Below are positions 7,952 through 16,486 of a stretch of 64,000 bases of DNA, one piece after another. A model generated the notes under the pieces. That model searched no databases, was not told the origin of the DNA, and saw only the letters and a program-made list of their open reading frames with translations. This DNA is from Kineosporia corallincola (GTDB taxonomy: Bacteria > Actinomycetota > Actinomycetes > Actinomycetales > Kineosporiaceae), in the NCBI RefSeq assembly GCF_018499875.1, contig NZ_JAHBAY010000017.1, forward strand, positions 113,878 to 177,877, given 5' to 3'. Position 1 is the first letter of the stretch; every line of letters begins with the position of its first letter. The position numbers were made by a program, and so were the translations under genes.

Positions 7952-9249
7952 GCCGGGGCCCGGACGGCGGCGGCCAGTTCGGTGAAGGAGTTCGCGGTGA
8001 ACACGGTGTCGGGTTCCAGGGCGCCCTCGCCGAGCCGGCCCTCGACCAGGTCGATGAGCCGCACGGCGGTGAGCGAGGTGCCGCCGAGCTCGAAGAACCC
8101 GGCGTTCGTGGCGGCCGCACCGGCCCCGAAGATGCCGTCCCAGATCTCGGCCAGCACAGCGGTCTCCGCGGTGCGGGCGGCAACCGGCCCGGAGCGCAGC
8201 CGATCGAGGCCGGGCACCAGGTTCACCCTGGCCGGCCAGGACCCGCCGAGCCGGGCCCGCAGGTCGGCGGCCAGGGCCCGGGAGGTGGGCCAGGCCGGCG
8301 GCACGGCCGGGAAGGGGTGGGCGGGACGGGCGCCGGGACGGCGGGCGTACACCGTGTACAGCGGGGTGCCGACCAGGCGTGGGTCTCGTTCGTGGGCGAC
8401 CAGGAATCCCTGGCTGCGCAGCAGCGCCAGCACCCGGTTCAGCCGGTCGTCCAGGTCGTGCACCTCCAGGGCGACCTGCTGGACGGCCGGCCAGGTGGCG
8501 GCGTCCACCCCGGTCAGCACGTCCCACTCGGCCTTCTCCACGTCGATCTTCAGCAGGTCGATCCGCGGCAGCCCGAACCGGGTGACCAGTTCGGTGACGG
8601 TGGTCACCGGCACCGTCCGGGTGGTGCCCCGCATCCGTTCGCCCACCAGCCGGTCCAGGTCGAGACCGGCGGCCTCGGGGTCGGTGCTGAGATAGGAGTG
8701 CAGCACCTCCTGGTCCTCACCGGCCTCGGCGTAGCGGCCGGACATCACCGTGTTGCCGGGGTAGAAGGTCAGCTCGGCGCTGCCCGGGTGGTCGCCGGCC
8801 GCCTCGGTGACCACGGTCAGGTCCAGGCCGTGCAGGCGCCCGGTGGTGGTGGCGGCCGCCGCGGTCTCGGCCATCGGCTCGACCGCGACGATCCGGGCGC
8901 CGGGGGCGCGGGTGCCGGCCAGCAGGCTGAAAAGGCCGATGTTGGAGCCAATGTCGACCACCACGGCGTCGCGCGGCACCACCAGGCCGTGCCGCAGGTA
9001 GGCGTTCTCCTGCCAGACCTCGCGGTGCAGAAACTCGGTCTCGGTGCGGTTCACCCCGGCCACCAGCAGGTCGGGGGCCGGCTCGTGCAGGCCGACGCCG
9101 GGCGGCAGCTCCAGGTCACCGGCCCGGCGCAGCAGCGGCGCCCGCTCCGGATCGGCGACCACGTGCACGGTGCCGTCGTCCGGGTCGGCCACCGCGGCCT
9201 GTTCCACCGCGGGGTGCTCCAGCACCCGGCTGATCCGCTCGTCGGTCAC
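7948..9249 (-). CDS. FkbM methyltransferase embedded in a split adenylation C-subdomain, with carrier domain
   Basis: A 433-residue multidomain protein. Residues 1-45 (ISRVLEHPAVEQAAV, then VHVVADPE) resemble the first half of an adenylation C-terminal subdomain. Residues about 60-300 are an FkbM-type SAM methyltransferase (AVVVDIGSNIGLFSLLAG; IDLLKIDVEKAEWDVL). Residues about 310-360 resemble the second half of the adenylation subdomain (LRARLGGSWPARVNLVPGLDRL). Residues 365-433 are a carrier domain with phosphopantetheine Ser392 in FFELGGTSL. There is no adenylation core, so amino acid must be loaded in trans. The start is GTG in a GTGA overlap. It probably methylates a carrier-bound intermediate; the methyl acceptor atom cannot be told. 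Confidence 0.82.
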   Translation of the reverse strand: MTDERISRVLEHPAVEQAAVADPDDGTVHVVADPERAPLLRRAGDLELPPGVGLHEPAPDLLVAGVNRTETEFLHREVWQENAYLRHGLVVPRDAVVVDIGSNIGLFSLLAGTRAPGARIVAVEPMAETAAAATTTGRLHGLDLTVVTEAAGDHPGSAELTFYPGNTVMSGRYAEAGEDQEVLHSYLSTDPEAAGLDLDRLVGERMRGTTRTVPVTTVTELVTRFGLPRIDLLKIDVEKAEWDVLTGVDAATWPAVQQVALEVHDLDDRLNRVLALLRSQGFLVAHERDPRLVGTPLYTVYARRPGARPAHPFPAVPPAWPTSRALAADLRARLGGSWPARVNLVPGLDRLRSGPVAARTAETAVLAEIWDGIFGAGAAATNAGFFELGGTSLTAVRLIDLVEGRLGEGALEPDTVFTANSFTELAAAVRAPA

Positions 9250-10382
9250 CGGTGCACCTCGCCGATGAAATCGGTGGCCACGTCGAGCAGTTCGTCGCTC
9301 GCGTCGAAGGCGGCCAGGTGGTCGCCGTGCGGCATCTCGGTCAGCCAGCCGTCGGGCAGCGCGGCGGCCACGTGACGCGACCCGTCGGGATGGGCGGTGG
9401 TGTCTTCCGGGCTGGTCACCACCAGCGTCGGCTGGGTCACCCCGGCCAGGAACGGACGGCAGTCGGTGGTCATGATGGCTCCGTTCAGGCGGCCGTACCG
9501 GTAGAGCAGCTCGGCGGTGGCGTAGGGGTAGTACAGGTGGTGGGCCAGGTCGTCGCGCAGGGCGGCCAGGGTCGAGGGACGACGGAACACCCGGTGCAGC
9601 CCCCGGGCCCGCTCCCGGCTGCGGCCGGCCTGCACCAGCAAGGTCTGCATGTCGTGCTGGTGGGTGGTTTTCGCGGCGTCGGGCCCCAGCTCGTAGTCGC
9701 CGTGCCACAGGCTCAGCGAACCGATGCGCGGACTCAGCCCGGCGGCCAGCAGGGCGACGGCGGCGCCCCCGCACAGGCCGACCACGTGCGCGTCCTCGAG
9801 CGCCAGGGCGGCCAGCACGCTCACCACGTCGTCGGCCTGGGCCGCCAGATCCTGGCCGCGCTCGTCGAAACCCTCGTCGTCCCAGCGGTTGTCCGGATCG
9901 GGAAACAGGGCCCGGCTCTCCCAGGTGACCACCCGGTGCTCGCGCGACAGGTGCCCGATCCAGCGATCCAGCAGCCCGGCCGGCATGCCACAGGCGGTCA
10001 CCAGCACCACCGCGGAGGCCTGCTCCGGCCCGGCGGTGTAGCAGTTCAGCACCGACCCGTCCGAGCTCTTGACCAGAAACGGCCGGCGCCGTGAGCTCTC
10101 GGCGGCCCGGGCGGTGGTCCCGGGGTCGGCCGAGCCGGGATCGGAGCGGTGCAGGCGGCGCCCGATGATCAGCTCGGCGGCGGTGTGTCCCTCGGCCGAC
10201 GGGGTGACCACCGGGGCGGGCAGGGCCAGCGCCCGCGCCGCCGCGTCCAGCACGGCCTGTGCCCGCAACCCGTCCTGATCCGGAAGATGCACGCGCTGAG
10301 GCGTTTCCAGGGCTCTCAGTAGCGGAGCGACGTCGAGGACGGCCTCGGTGACGCCGGCCTCGACGTCGTCCGCGGCGCTCAT
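9246..10382 (-). CDS. SyrC-like aminoacyl transferase (alpha/beta hydrolase with Cys nucleophile)
   Basis: A 378-residue alpha/beta-hydrolase-fold protein. The nucleophile elbow reads [13 protein letters not shown], placing a cysteine (Cys204) where most hydrolases have serine. Downstream SPEDTT and [10 protein letters not shown] supply plausible Asp and His. A Cys nucleophile is characteristic of the aminoacyl transferases SyrC and CmaE, which move (chlorinated) aminoacyl groups between carrier proteins. The first 100 residues form a distinct N-terminal region. The gene overlaps the halogenase stop by ATGA. It likely shuttles the chlorinated residue from the adenylation-carrier protein to the methyltransferase-carrier protein. 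A thioesterase role is the alternative. Confidence 0.82.
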   Translation of the reverse strand: MSAADDVEAGVTEAVLDVAPLLRALETPQRVHLPDQDGLRAQAVLDAAARALALPAPVVTPSAEGHTAAELIIGRRLHRSDPGSADPGTTARAAESSRRRPFLVKSSDGSVLNCYTAGPEQASAVVLVTACGMPAGLLDRWIGHLSREHRVVTWESRALFPDPDNRWDDEGFDERGQDLAAQADDVVSVLAALALEDAHVVGLCGGAAVALLAAGLSPRIGSLSLWHGDYELGPDAAKTTHQHDMQTLLVQAGRSRERARGLHRVFRRPSTLAALRDDLAHHLYYPYATAELLYRYGRLNGAIMTTDCRPFLAGVTQPTLVVTSPEDTTAHPDGSRHVAAALPDGWLTEMPHGDHLAAFDASDELLDVATDFIGEVHR

Positions 10383-11326
10383 CGTGCGTCGCTGCCGAAC
10401 GCGTGACCGCGGGTGGTCTCGGTGGCGATCCGGTTGTGCCCGTGCGTGTCCTCGCCGCTCACCAGCACCGCGCCGTACCTCTCCAGGCTGACCTGCCCGC
10501 CGTACTCCTCGATCTGCTCGGTGTCCGGGTAGATCCGCACCGACGTGGGCACGTAGCGCCCGGCGAAACCCAGCCGCATCTGCTGGGTCTTGCCGGCGTG
10601 CGGGTGCGAGGCGTGCATCAGGGTGGACCAGAACACGATGAACTGCCCGGCCCGCATCTGCATCGAGCGCGCCTGCGACTCGTCCGGCTTCCAGTCCGGG
10701 TCGATCTGGAGCTCCCGGTAGTCGTAGCCGAAGAACCCCCGGCGCACACCGTCTTTCTCGGTGGTCGTGGTGGCCGGGTCGTAGTGCATGCGCTTGGTCT
10801 CGTCGTAGTTCATGCTCCGGTGCGTGCCCGGGATGAACTGGAGGCAGCCGGTGTCGATCATGGCGTCGGTGAACGCGCACCACACGGTGATGGTGCCGCC
10901 GAAGTCCGATCCGCCCGGCCAGAGGATCTGCGGGGTGCCGGAGGCGTTCGCGAAGGTGTCGGCCTGGTGCCAGTCGGTGCCCTCGTCACCGGGGTACTTC
11001 GGGAAGAACTCCGAGCGCCAGCACAGCACGTCCGGGCCGAGGATGCTGGCCACACGCTGCACGATCTCCGGGCGGGCGATGTGGTCGGCGAGGAAGTCGT
11101 CGTCCAGGTGCCGGTCGTAGTTGGCGATGTTCGTCGCCCCCGACCGGGCCAGCTCGTCCTGATACACGGCGGCGCTGCGGTCCATCAGCTCGATCCGCTT
11201 GCGCCGCCAGATCTGCTTCATCTCCTCCGGCTCGTACAGCGTGAACGGGCCGGTGAATCCGTTGCGGTGGAAGTCTTCCAGCTCGCCGGGGCTGAGGGAG
11301 AACGAGGGGGACGTCTGGGTGGTCAT
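10379..11326 (-). CDS. SyrB2-like non-haem Fe(II)/2-oxoglutarate halogenase
   Basis: A 315-residue PhyH-superfamily enzyme closely resembling SyrB2, the syringomycin threonine halogenase, along its length (for example [62 protein letters not shown]). The metal site is His120-Gln-Ala122 plus His238. Alanine in place of the carboxylate of the HxD/E motif leaves room for chloride and is diagnostic of aliphatic halogenases rather than hydroxylases. The expected reaction is chlorination of the C4 methyl of threonine bound as a thioester to the carrier domain encoded immediately upstream. The start overlaps that gene's stop by one base (TGATG). Confidence 0.95.
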   Translation of the reverse strand: MTTQTSPSFSLSPGELEDFHRNGFTGPFTLYEPEEMKQIWRRKRIELMDRSAAVYQDELARSGATNIANYDRHLDDDFLADHIARPEIVQRVASILGPDVLCWRSEFFPKYPGDEGTDWHQADTFANASGTPQILWPGGSDFGGTITVWCAFTDAMIDTGCLQFIPGTHRSMNYDETKRMHYDPATTTTEKDGVRRGFFGYDYRELQIDPDWKPDESQARSMQMRAGQFIVFWSTLMHASHPHAGKTQQMRLGFAGRYVPTSVRIYPDTEQIEEYGGQVSLERYGAVLVSGEDTHGHNRIATETTRGHAFGSDAR

Positions 11327-13146
11327 CAGCGATCTGCCTCCGCCAGTGGGGATCGGGAGATACGGGCCCTCTCGACCTCGGCCGCCAGTGAGGCGACGCT
11401 GACGCCGTCCACCAGTGCGGTGAGGTCGAGGTCGGTCTGGAACTCGTCGTTCACCTGCCCGAACATGCGCAGCACGCTGAGCGAGGTACCGCCCAGGTCG
11501 AAGAAGTCGTCGTCCTCGCCGAAGGCGGAGTGCCCCAGCGTCTGCTGCCAGATCCGGATGATGCCGGCCCGCACCTCGCTGTCCGCGAGGTCGTCCGGTG
11601 CCGGGGGACCGGTGATCGGGCTGCGGTCGGCCTTGCCGTTGGACGTCAGGGGAATCGCCTCCACAGGTAGGTATTCGGACGGGCGTAGGTGCCGGGGCAG
11701 CCGGGCCGCCGTGTGGGCGATCAGCCCCGGCACGATCCGCGACCGCCAGGGGTCACCGGCCGCGGCACCCGGTGGCGGGGTGACGTAGGCCGCGAGCCGG
11801 ACGTCGCCGCCACCGTGTTCGGAGGTGGTCACCAGGGCGTGCCCCACCTCGGCGTGCTCCTCCAGGACCGCCTCCACCTCCCGGGGCTCGACCCGGAAAC
11901 CCCGCACCGACAGCTGGTCGTCGATGCGGCCGAGGTAGGAGTAGCCGTCGGCCCGCAGCCGCACCCGGTCGCCGCTGCGGTAGAACCGCTGCCCGCCGGC
12001 CAGGGTGAGGAAGCGCCGCGCGGTCAGGTCCGGCCGGTTCAGGTAGCCGCGGGCCACCCCGGGCCCGGCGATGTACAGCTCACCCGGCTCGCCGTCCGGC
12101 ACCGGTTCACCGTCTTCGTTCATCACCCGAAAACTCAGGTAGGGCAACGGCACACCGATCGGGCTGACCGCCGGATGATCCAGGTCGCCCGGCTCGATCC
12201 AGCGGTAGGAAGCGTGCACGGTGGTCTCGGTGATGCCGAACATGTTGACCAGACGCGGGGAATCGGGCGGGTTCCGGTCGAACCACGGTGCCAGCAGGGC
12301 CACGTCGAGCCGCTCACCACCCAGCACCACCAGCCGCAGCTTGGTCTGCCGGTCCGCGGTGGCGTCGGCGGCGACGAACTGCCGGAACGCGGAAGGGGTC
12401 TGGCTGAGCACGGTGACGGCCTCGTCGGAGACCAGCTGCCGGAACCGGGCGGGGGAGCGGGACACCTCGTACGGCACCACGACCAGCCGGGCGCCGGTCG
12501 ACCAGGCGCCCCAGATCTCCCACACCGAGAAGTCGAACGCGGCCGAGTGGAACATCGTCCAGACGTCGTGCTGGTCGAGGCCGAACAGCGACCGGGTGGT
12601 GGTCAGCAGCCGGGCGATGCTCGCGTGCTCGACGGTGACGGCCTTGGGCTCACCGGTGGAGCCGGAGGTGTAGATGACGTAGGCCAGGTCGTGAGGGCCG
12701 GGAACGGCCTGCGCGGGCGGGCCTTCGGGGTCGGGGCCGTCGAGTGGCACCACCGGCAGCGTGCTGTCGCCCAGGCGGGAACGGGCTTTCGCGGTGGCGG
12801 CGACGAGTTGTGCGCCGCAGCCGTCGATCAGGCGGCGGATCCGCTCGGGCGGGCTGCCCGGGTCGACGGGCAGGTAGGCACCCCCGGCCTTGAGCACCGC
12901 CAGCAGGCCCACCAGCAGGGGGATCCCGGACGCGCCCAGCACCGGCACCACGGTGTCGGTGCCGACCCCGGCACGGCGCAGGACGCCGGCCAGGAGCCCG
13001 GCGCGCCGGTCGAGTTCCTGGTAGGTCAGCTCGCCGTCGGGAGCGGACACGGCGATGCGCCGGGGATACCGGGAGACCACCGTGCCGAACAGCTCGAGTA
13101 AACCGCTCTCCGGGTTCTGCGGTTTTATCCCAGCCATTCTGGTCAT
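11326..13146 (-). CDS. NRPS adenylation-carrier didomain, predicted threonine-activating (SyrB1-like)
   Basis: A 606-residue stand-alone A-T protein. Residues about 15-510 form the adenylation domain ([47 protein letters not shown]). Residues about 525-600 form the carrier domain with phosphopantetheine Ser555 in [13 protein letters not shown]. Aligning to the GrsA pocket by eye gives the specificity code DFWSVGMVHK, which differs from the common threonine code DFWN(V/I)GMVHK at one or two positions, so L-threonine is predicted. The start is ATG 13146, or ATG 13137; neither has a strong ribosome site. It is first in the minus-strand halogenase operon and divergent from the ATP-grasp gene. Confidence 0.92.
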   Translation of the reverse strand: MTRMAGIKPQNPESGLLELFGTVVSRYPRRIAVSAPDGELTYQELDRRAGLLAGVLRRAGVGTDTVVPVLGASGIPLLVGLLAVLKAGGAYLPVDPGSPPERIRRLIDGCGAQLVAATAKARSRLGDSTLPVVPLDGPDPEGPPAQAVPGPHDLAYVIYTSGSTGEPKAVTVEHASIARLLTTTRSLFGLDQHDVWTMFHSAAFDFSVWEIWGAWSTGARLVVVPYEVSRSPARFRQLVSDEAVTVLSQTPSAFRQFVAADATADRQTKLRLVVLGGERLDVALLAPWFDRNPPDSPRLVNMFGITETTVHASYRWIEPGDLDHPAVSPIGVPLPYLSFRVMNEDGEPVPDGEPGELYIAGPGVARGYLNRPDLTARRFLTLAGGQRFYRSGDRVRLRADGYSYLGRIDDQLSVRGFRVEPREVEAVLEEHAEVGHALVTTSEHGGGDVRLAAYVTPPPGAAAGDPWRSRIVPGLIAHTAARLPRHLRPSEYLPVEAIPLTSNGKADRSPITGPPAPDDLADSEVRAGIIRIWQQTLGHSAFGEDDDFFDLGGTSLSVLRMFGQVNDEFQTDLDLTALVDGVSVASLAAEVERARISRSPLAEADR

Positions 13147-13409
13147 TGATTCACCGGGCCTTTCCGGTAAGTGGCAGAACGGTTCCGCGAGGCGGTTGCC
13201 GGTCGGCGAGCGAGGTATTTCTTAAACTGCGGAACCGGTCGCACGGAATCAGCGAAATGGTCGCGAGCATGCGGTCACCACAGGCTAAATCGGGAATGTC
13301 CGGGCCGTCAACGAGGAGTGCACGGCACGATGAGTTATCGTTCATGACGATAGGTAACCGCATTCGTGGCGGTCGCCGGTGTGCCGAGCTGCTCTCCGGG
13401 AGGTCGATT
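13147..13409. promoter_or_regulatory. Divergent promoter region of the halogenase cluster
   Basis: 263 bases between the minus-strand adenylation-carrier gene and the plus-strand ATP-grasp gene. It is slightly richer in A/T than the flanks (for example TATTTCTTAAACTG at about 13217 and GATAGGTAACC at about 13350) and must hold both promoters. I see no clear palindromic operator. Confidence 0.45.
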
Positions 13410-14978
13410 GTGTCGTCGAAAACCCTTGAACAGATCCATTTTCAGGAACTCCAGCGCAGACTGGCGGATCCGTTCGGCGCAGATCCGGGCCCGCGGACCC
13501 TGGTCGTGCTACCGAGCATGACCCTCAGTGCAGCGGGGCTGGTCAAAATACCCGGCGTCATTCACTATGAGCAGCGCATGCTGTATCTGCTGCACCGGCT
13601 GTGTCGTGCCGACAGCCGGGTCATCTATCTCAGCAGCGCCGAAATCGACCCGGTGTTCCTGGATTATTCACTGCGCCTGATGGCCCCCTCGGCGGATTCC
13701 CGCCGGCGGCTCACCATGATTGCGTGCAACAGTGACGAGCCCATTCCGCTGAGCGCCAAGGTGCTGCGTGACCACGGGGTCCTGGCCCGGCTGCGGGCCG
13801 CGATCGGTGATCCCCACGACGCGGTGATGGTCGCCTTCAACGGCTCCCCGCTGGAGCGCCGGCTGGCCCTGGCCCTCGACGTGCCGCTGTTCGCGCCGGA
13901 CCCGGACCTGGTGCACCTGGGCTCGAAGAGCGGTGGACGGCAGCTGTTCCGGCAGGCCGGGGTGCCGATCGCCGAGGGCGCCGAGAACCTGCGCGACGAG
14001 GGCGACGTGGTGGCCGCGCTGGCCGGGCTGCGCACCCGCGACCCGCGGCTGGAGTCGGCCATGGTCAAGCTGAACGACGGGTTCGGCGCCAGTGGCAATG
14101 CCGTGTTCAGCTTCGCCGGGGCCCCGGCCGGGCCGGGCCTGGCCGACTGGATCGCGCGGGAACTCCCGGCCCGCGCGGTGTTCGGCTCTCCTCCCGACGA
14201 CTGGGACCACTACCGCGAGGAACTCGGGCGCTGCGGGGCCGCGGTGGAACGTTTCGTGCAGGGGCTCGAGGTGACGGCCCCCTCGGCCCAGCTGCTGCTG
14301 GCCCCCGGCCGCCCGGTGCGGGTGGTCTCCACCCAGGACCAGGTGCTCGGCGGACCGCAGCGGCAGATCTTCGTCGGCGCCACCTTCCCGGCCCGGCCGG
14401 ACTACCGCCACGACATCCAGGAGCTGGCCCGCCGGGCCGGCCGGGCGCTGGCCGGCGAGGGCGTCACCGGGCTGGTCAGCGTCGACTTCGTGTCGGCCCG
14501 CACCGGGACCGGGTGGCGGCACCACGCGGTCGAGGTCAATCTGCGGATGGGTGGTGGCACGGCTCCCTTCTTCTACCTGGACGGGCTGGTCGGCGGGCAG
14601 ATCGACCCGGACACCGCGCAGTACCTGGCCCCCGACGGCACGCCCCGCGTCTACTTCGCCACCGACCGTCTGCTCGACCCCGCCTACCGGGTGCTCACCC
14701 CGGCCGACGCGATCGCGACGATCGAGGAGGCCGGGCCGGGGTTCGGCGGTCCCGGAGGCCGGGGGGACACCGGTGGTGTGGCGGGTGGCGTGGCCGGTGG
14801 CGTGGAGGGTTCGGGCAGCGGGACGGGGGCTGTCGGCTACATGCTGGGCGCGCTGGAGATCGGGCGGCTCGGGGTGATCGCGGTCGACACCGATCTGGAG
14901 CGCGCCCACGCGACCCATCGGCGCATCGCCGAGGCGCTGGGCCGGCGCAGCCGGCAGACGGCGAGGTCGGCGCTCTGA
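13410..14978 (+). CDS. PGM1-like ATP-grasp peptide ligase
   Basis: A 522-residue protein. The start is GTG 13410 because CCGGGAGG lies 6 bases upstream; an in-frame ATG at 13146 would read through the divergent promoter. The N-terminal part (RTLVVLPSMTL, IPGVIHYEQRMLYLLHRL, YLSSAEIDPVFLDYSL) resembles the family of the pheganomycin ligase PGM1. The ATP-grasp part follows: LVHLGSKSGGRQLFRQAGVP, AMVKLNDGFGASGNAVF (lysine/flexible loop) and VEVNLRMGGGTAPFF (metal/ATP residues). A low-complexity Gly/Val insert lies at about residues 443-470. ATP-grasp ligases join a carboxylate to an amine through an acyl phosphate. It probably forms the amide bond that incorporates the modified residue, since no condensation domain is encoded here; this is inferred. 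Confidence 0.82.
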   Translation: MSSKTLEQIHFQELQRRLADPFGADPGPRTLVVLPSMTLSAAGLVKIPGVIHYEQRMLYLLHRLCRADSRVIYLSSAEIDPVFLDYSLRLMAPSADSRRRLTMIACNSDEPIPLSAKVLRDHGVLARLRAAIGDPHDAVMVAFNGSPLERRLALALDVPLFAPDPDLVHLGSKSGGRQLFRQAGVPIAEGAENLRDEGDVVAALAGLRTRDPRLESAMVKLNDGFGASGNAVFSFAGAPAGPGLADWIARELPARAVFGSPPDDWDHYREELGRCGAAVERFVQGLEVTAPSAQLLLAPGRPVRVVSTQDQVLGGPQRQIFVGATFPARPDYRHDIQELARRAGRALAGEGVTGLVSVDFVSARTGTGWRHHAVEVNLRMGGGTAPFFYLDGLVGGQIDPDTAQYLAPDGTPRVYFATDRLLDPAYRVLTPADAIATIEEAGPGFGGPGGRGDTGGVAGGVAGGVEGSGSGTGAVGYMLGALEIGRLGVIAVDTDLERAHATHRRIAEALGRRSRQTARSAL

Positions 14979-14987
14979 TCGAGACGC

Positions 14988-15695
14988 TCAGAGGGCGAGC
15001 GCCCGCGCGAACGGCTGCGGGTCCTGGATGAAGAAGTGCGAGCCCGGAACCTGGTAGCGGCTCAGTCCCGCCCCGGCCAGCTGTTGCCATCCGGCGAGTG
15101 ACCAGGGCGGGGCAACCGCGTCCCGGTCCGCACCGACCACGGCCAGCGGCACGGGAACAGCGGGCGTCGGGGCCGGTGGGGGCCAGGTCTCGGCCAGCAG
15201 GAGGTCCGCCCGCAGCATGGGAAACAGCAGACGCCTCAACCCGGCGCTGGCCAGCACCTCGGGCGGGGTGCTGGCCAGATCACCCACCCCGGTGGCGAAC
15301 TCCTCGTCGGGCAGGTGGTGCAGGCGGGGCAACTGGGACGGCACCTCCGGCGACCGGCACCCGGCCAGGATCAGCCGTTCCGGCAGCTGCGGCGGTCCGG
15401 AGACCACCGTCTGGTACGCGATCATCGCCCCGAGGCTGTGCCCGAACAGCAGGTACGGCGGCTCGATCTCGGCGTGCAGGGCGTGGGTCAACTGGTGGAC
15501 GACGTCGGGCCAGGACCCGATCGGCCGTTCTCGCAGACGGGTCTCCCGGCCGGGCAGCCGGACCGCCACCACCTCGACGCCCTCCGGCACCCGGCCCGGC
15601 CAGGACTGGAACACCCCGGCGCCGCCCCCGGCGAACGGCAGACAGACCAGCCGAACCCTCCCGGGTGGCCCGAACCGCTGAAACCAGGCCGACAT
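14988..15695 (-). CDS. Type II thioesterase
   Basis: A 235-residue alpha/beta hydrolase of the GrsT/RifR editing thioesterase type: early LVCLPFAGGGAGVF, nucleophile Ser87 in LLFGHSLGAMIAY, an Asp-containing VGADRDAVAPP loop, and catalytic His in VPGSHFFIQDP. It hydrolyses misprimed or stalled acyl groups from carrier domains, or may release the product. It converges on the ATP-grasp gene with 9 bases between the stops. The ATG at 15695 is favoured; a GTG two codons upstream (15701) is also possible, as neither has a clear ribosome site. Confidence 0.9.
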   Translation of the reverse strand: MSAWFQRFGPPGRVRLVCLPFAGGGAGVFQSWPGRVPEGVEVVAVRLPGRETRLRERPIGSWPDVVHQLTHALHAEIEPPYLLFGHSLGAMIAYQTVVSGPPQLPERLILAGCRSPEVPSQLPRLHHLPDEEFATGVGDLASTPPEVLASAGLRRLLFPMLRADLLLAETWPPPAPTPAVPVPLAVVGADRDAVAPPWSLAGWQQLAGAGLSRYQVPGSHFFIQDPQPFARALAL

Positions 15696-15880
15696 GGCCA
15701 CATTCTAGGACGAACGGGCCGGCCCGGCCTCACGTCGTCCACAGGGTTGGCCGACTGCGCCGTTCGGGGAGCCGTGGTGGCGGCCGGTCACGAGGATGCC
15801 CCGTCCGGCGCTACCCGGCCGGGACCGCCCCCGGCGAGACTACTGTTCGTGACCGAGACCCCGAGCGCCGTGTAGCCACC

Positions 15881-16486
15881 ATGAGCACCACCGTGGAGAA
15901 CTACTACAGCGTGCTGGGGGTCGTGCCCTCGGCCGACCGTGACGGCATCCGCCGGCAGTACCGGCGGATGGCCCGTGCCCTGCACCCCGATCGCTGCCCG
16001 ACCACGGAGCAGAAGGACCGGGCCACCGCGGCGATGGCCCGGATCAGCCTGGCCTACTCGATCCTGCACGACCCGCAGCGGCGGGCCGAGCACGACGAGG
16101 CCCTCATCCGGTGGACGCCGACGGCCCGCGAACAGCGCGCCCAGGTGCTGATGCACGTGACCACCGCGCTGGCCGAGGTGGTCGGCCGTGCCGACGACCC
16201 GTCGGGCATCGAGCAGGTCATGATCAATCGGCTGCTCCAGGACGCCTCCCGGCACATCTCCGGCGCCCTCGCCCTGGTCGAGGGCAAGGTGTCGGTGCTG
16301 GAGGGCAGCACCCACGTGGCCGCGTTCCTGGCGCTGGCCAAGGGATTCACCTCGTACGCGAACGCGCTGCCCGACGGTGAGGTGCCGGCGGCGGCGTACA
16401 ACACGCTGATGCGCGAGACCGCCTACGAGTGTGTGCGCGGGCTGACCTGGGAGTCCCGGCTGTCCTGGCCGGAACCCACGATCTGA
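15881..16486 (+). CDS. J-domain (DnaJ-like) protein
   Basis: A 201-residue protein with an N-terminal J domain: NYYSVLGVVPSADRDGIRRQ and the HPD motif at residues 35-37 (LHPDRCP), which stimulates Hsp70 ATPase. The remaining 130 residues are helical (HVTTALAEVVGRADDPSGIEQVM) with no family I recognise, and it lacks the Gly-rich and zinc-finger regions of DnaJ proper. It probably targets DnaK to a particular client. Its stop codon falls within an 18-base tandem duplication, and its 3' end overlaps the convergent acylase pseudogene. Confidence 0.82.
   Translation: MSTTVENYYSVLGVVPSADRDGIRRQYRRMARALHPDRCPTTEQKDRATAAMARISLAYSILHDPQRRAEHDEALIRWTPTAREQRAQVLMHVTTALAEVVGRADDPSGIEQVMINRLLQDASRHISGALALVEGKVSVLEGSTHVAAFLALAKGFTSYANALPDGEVPAAAYNTLMRETAYECVRGLTWESRLSWPEPTI

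Noticed and set aside
6368..8695. A 775-codon plus-strand open frame
   Set aside because: Antisense to the acyl-CoA dehydrogenase-like and methyltransferase genes; low-complexity His/Gly/Gln composition typical of GC-rich shadow frames; no ribosome site.
13146..13409. N-terminal extension of the ATP-grasp gene
   Set aside because: It would read through the divergent promoter and has no ribosome site; GTG 13410 has one.
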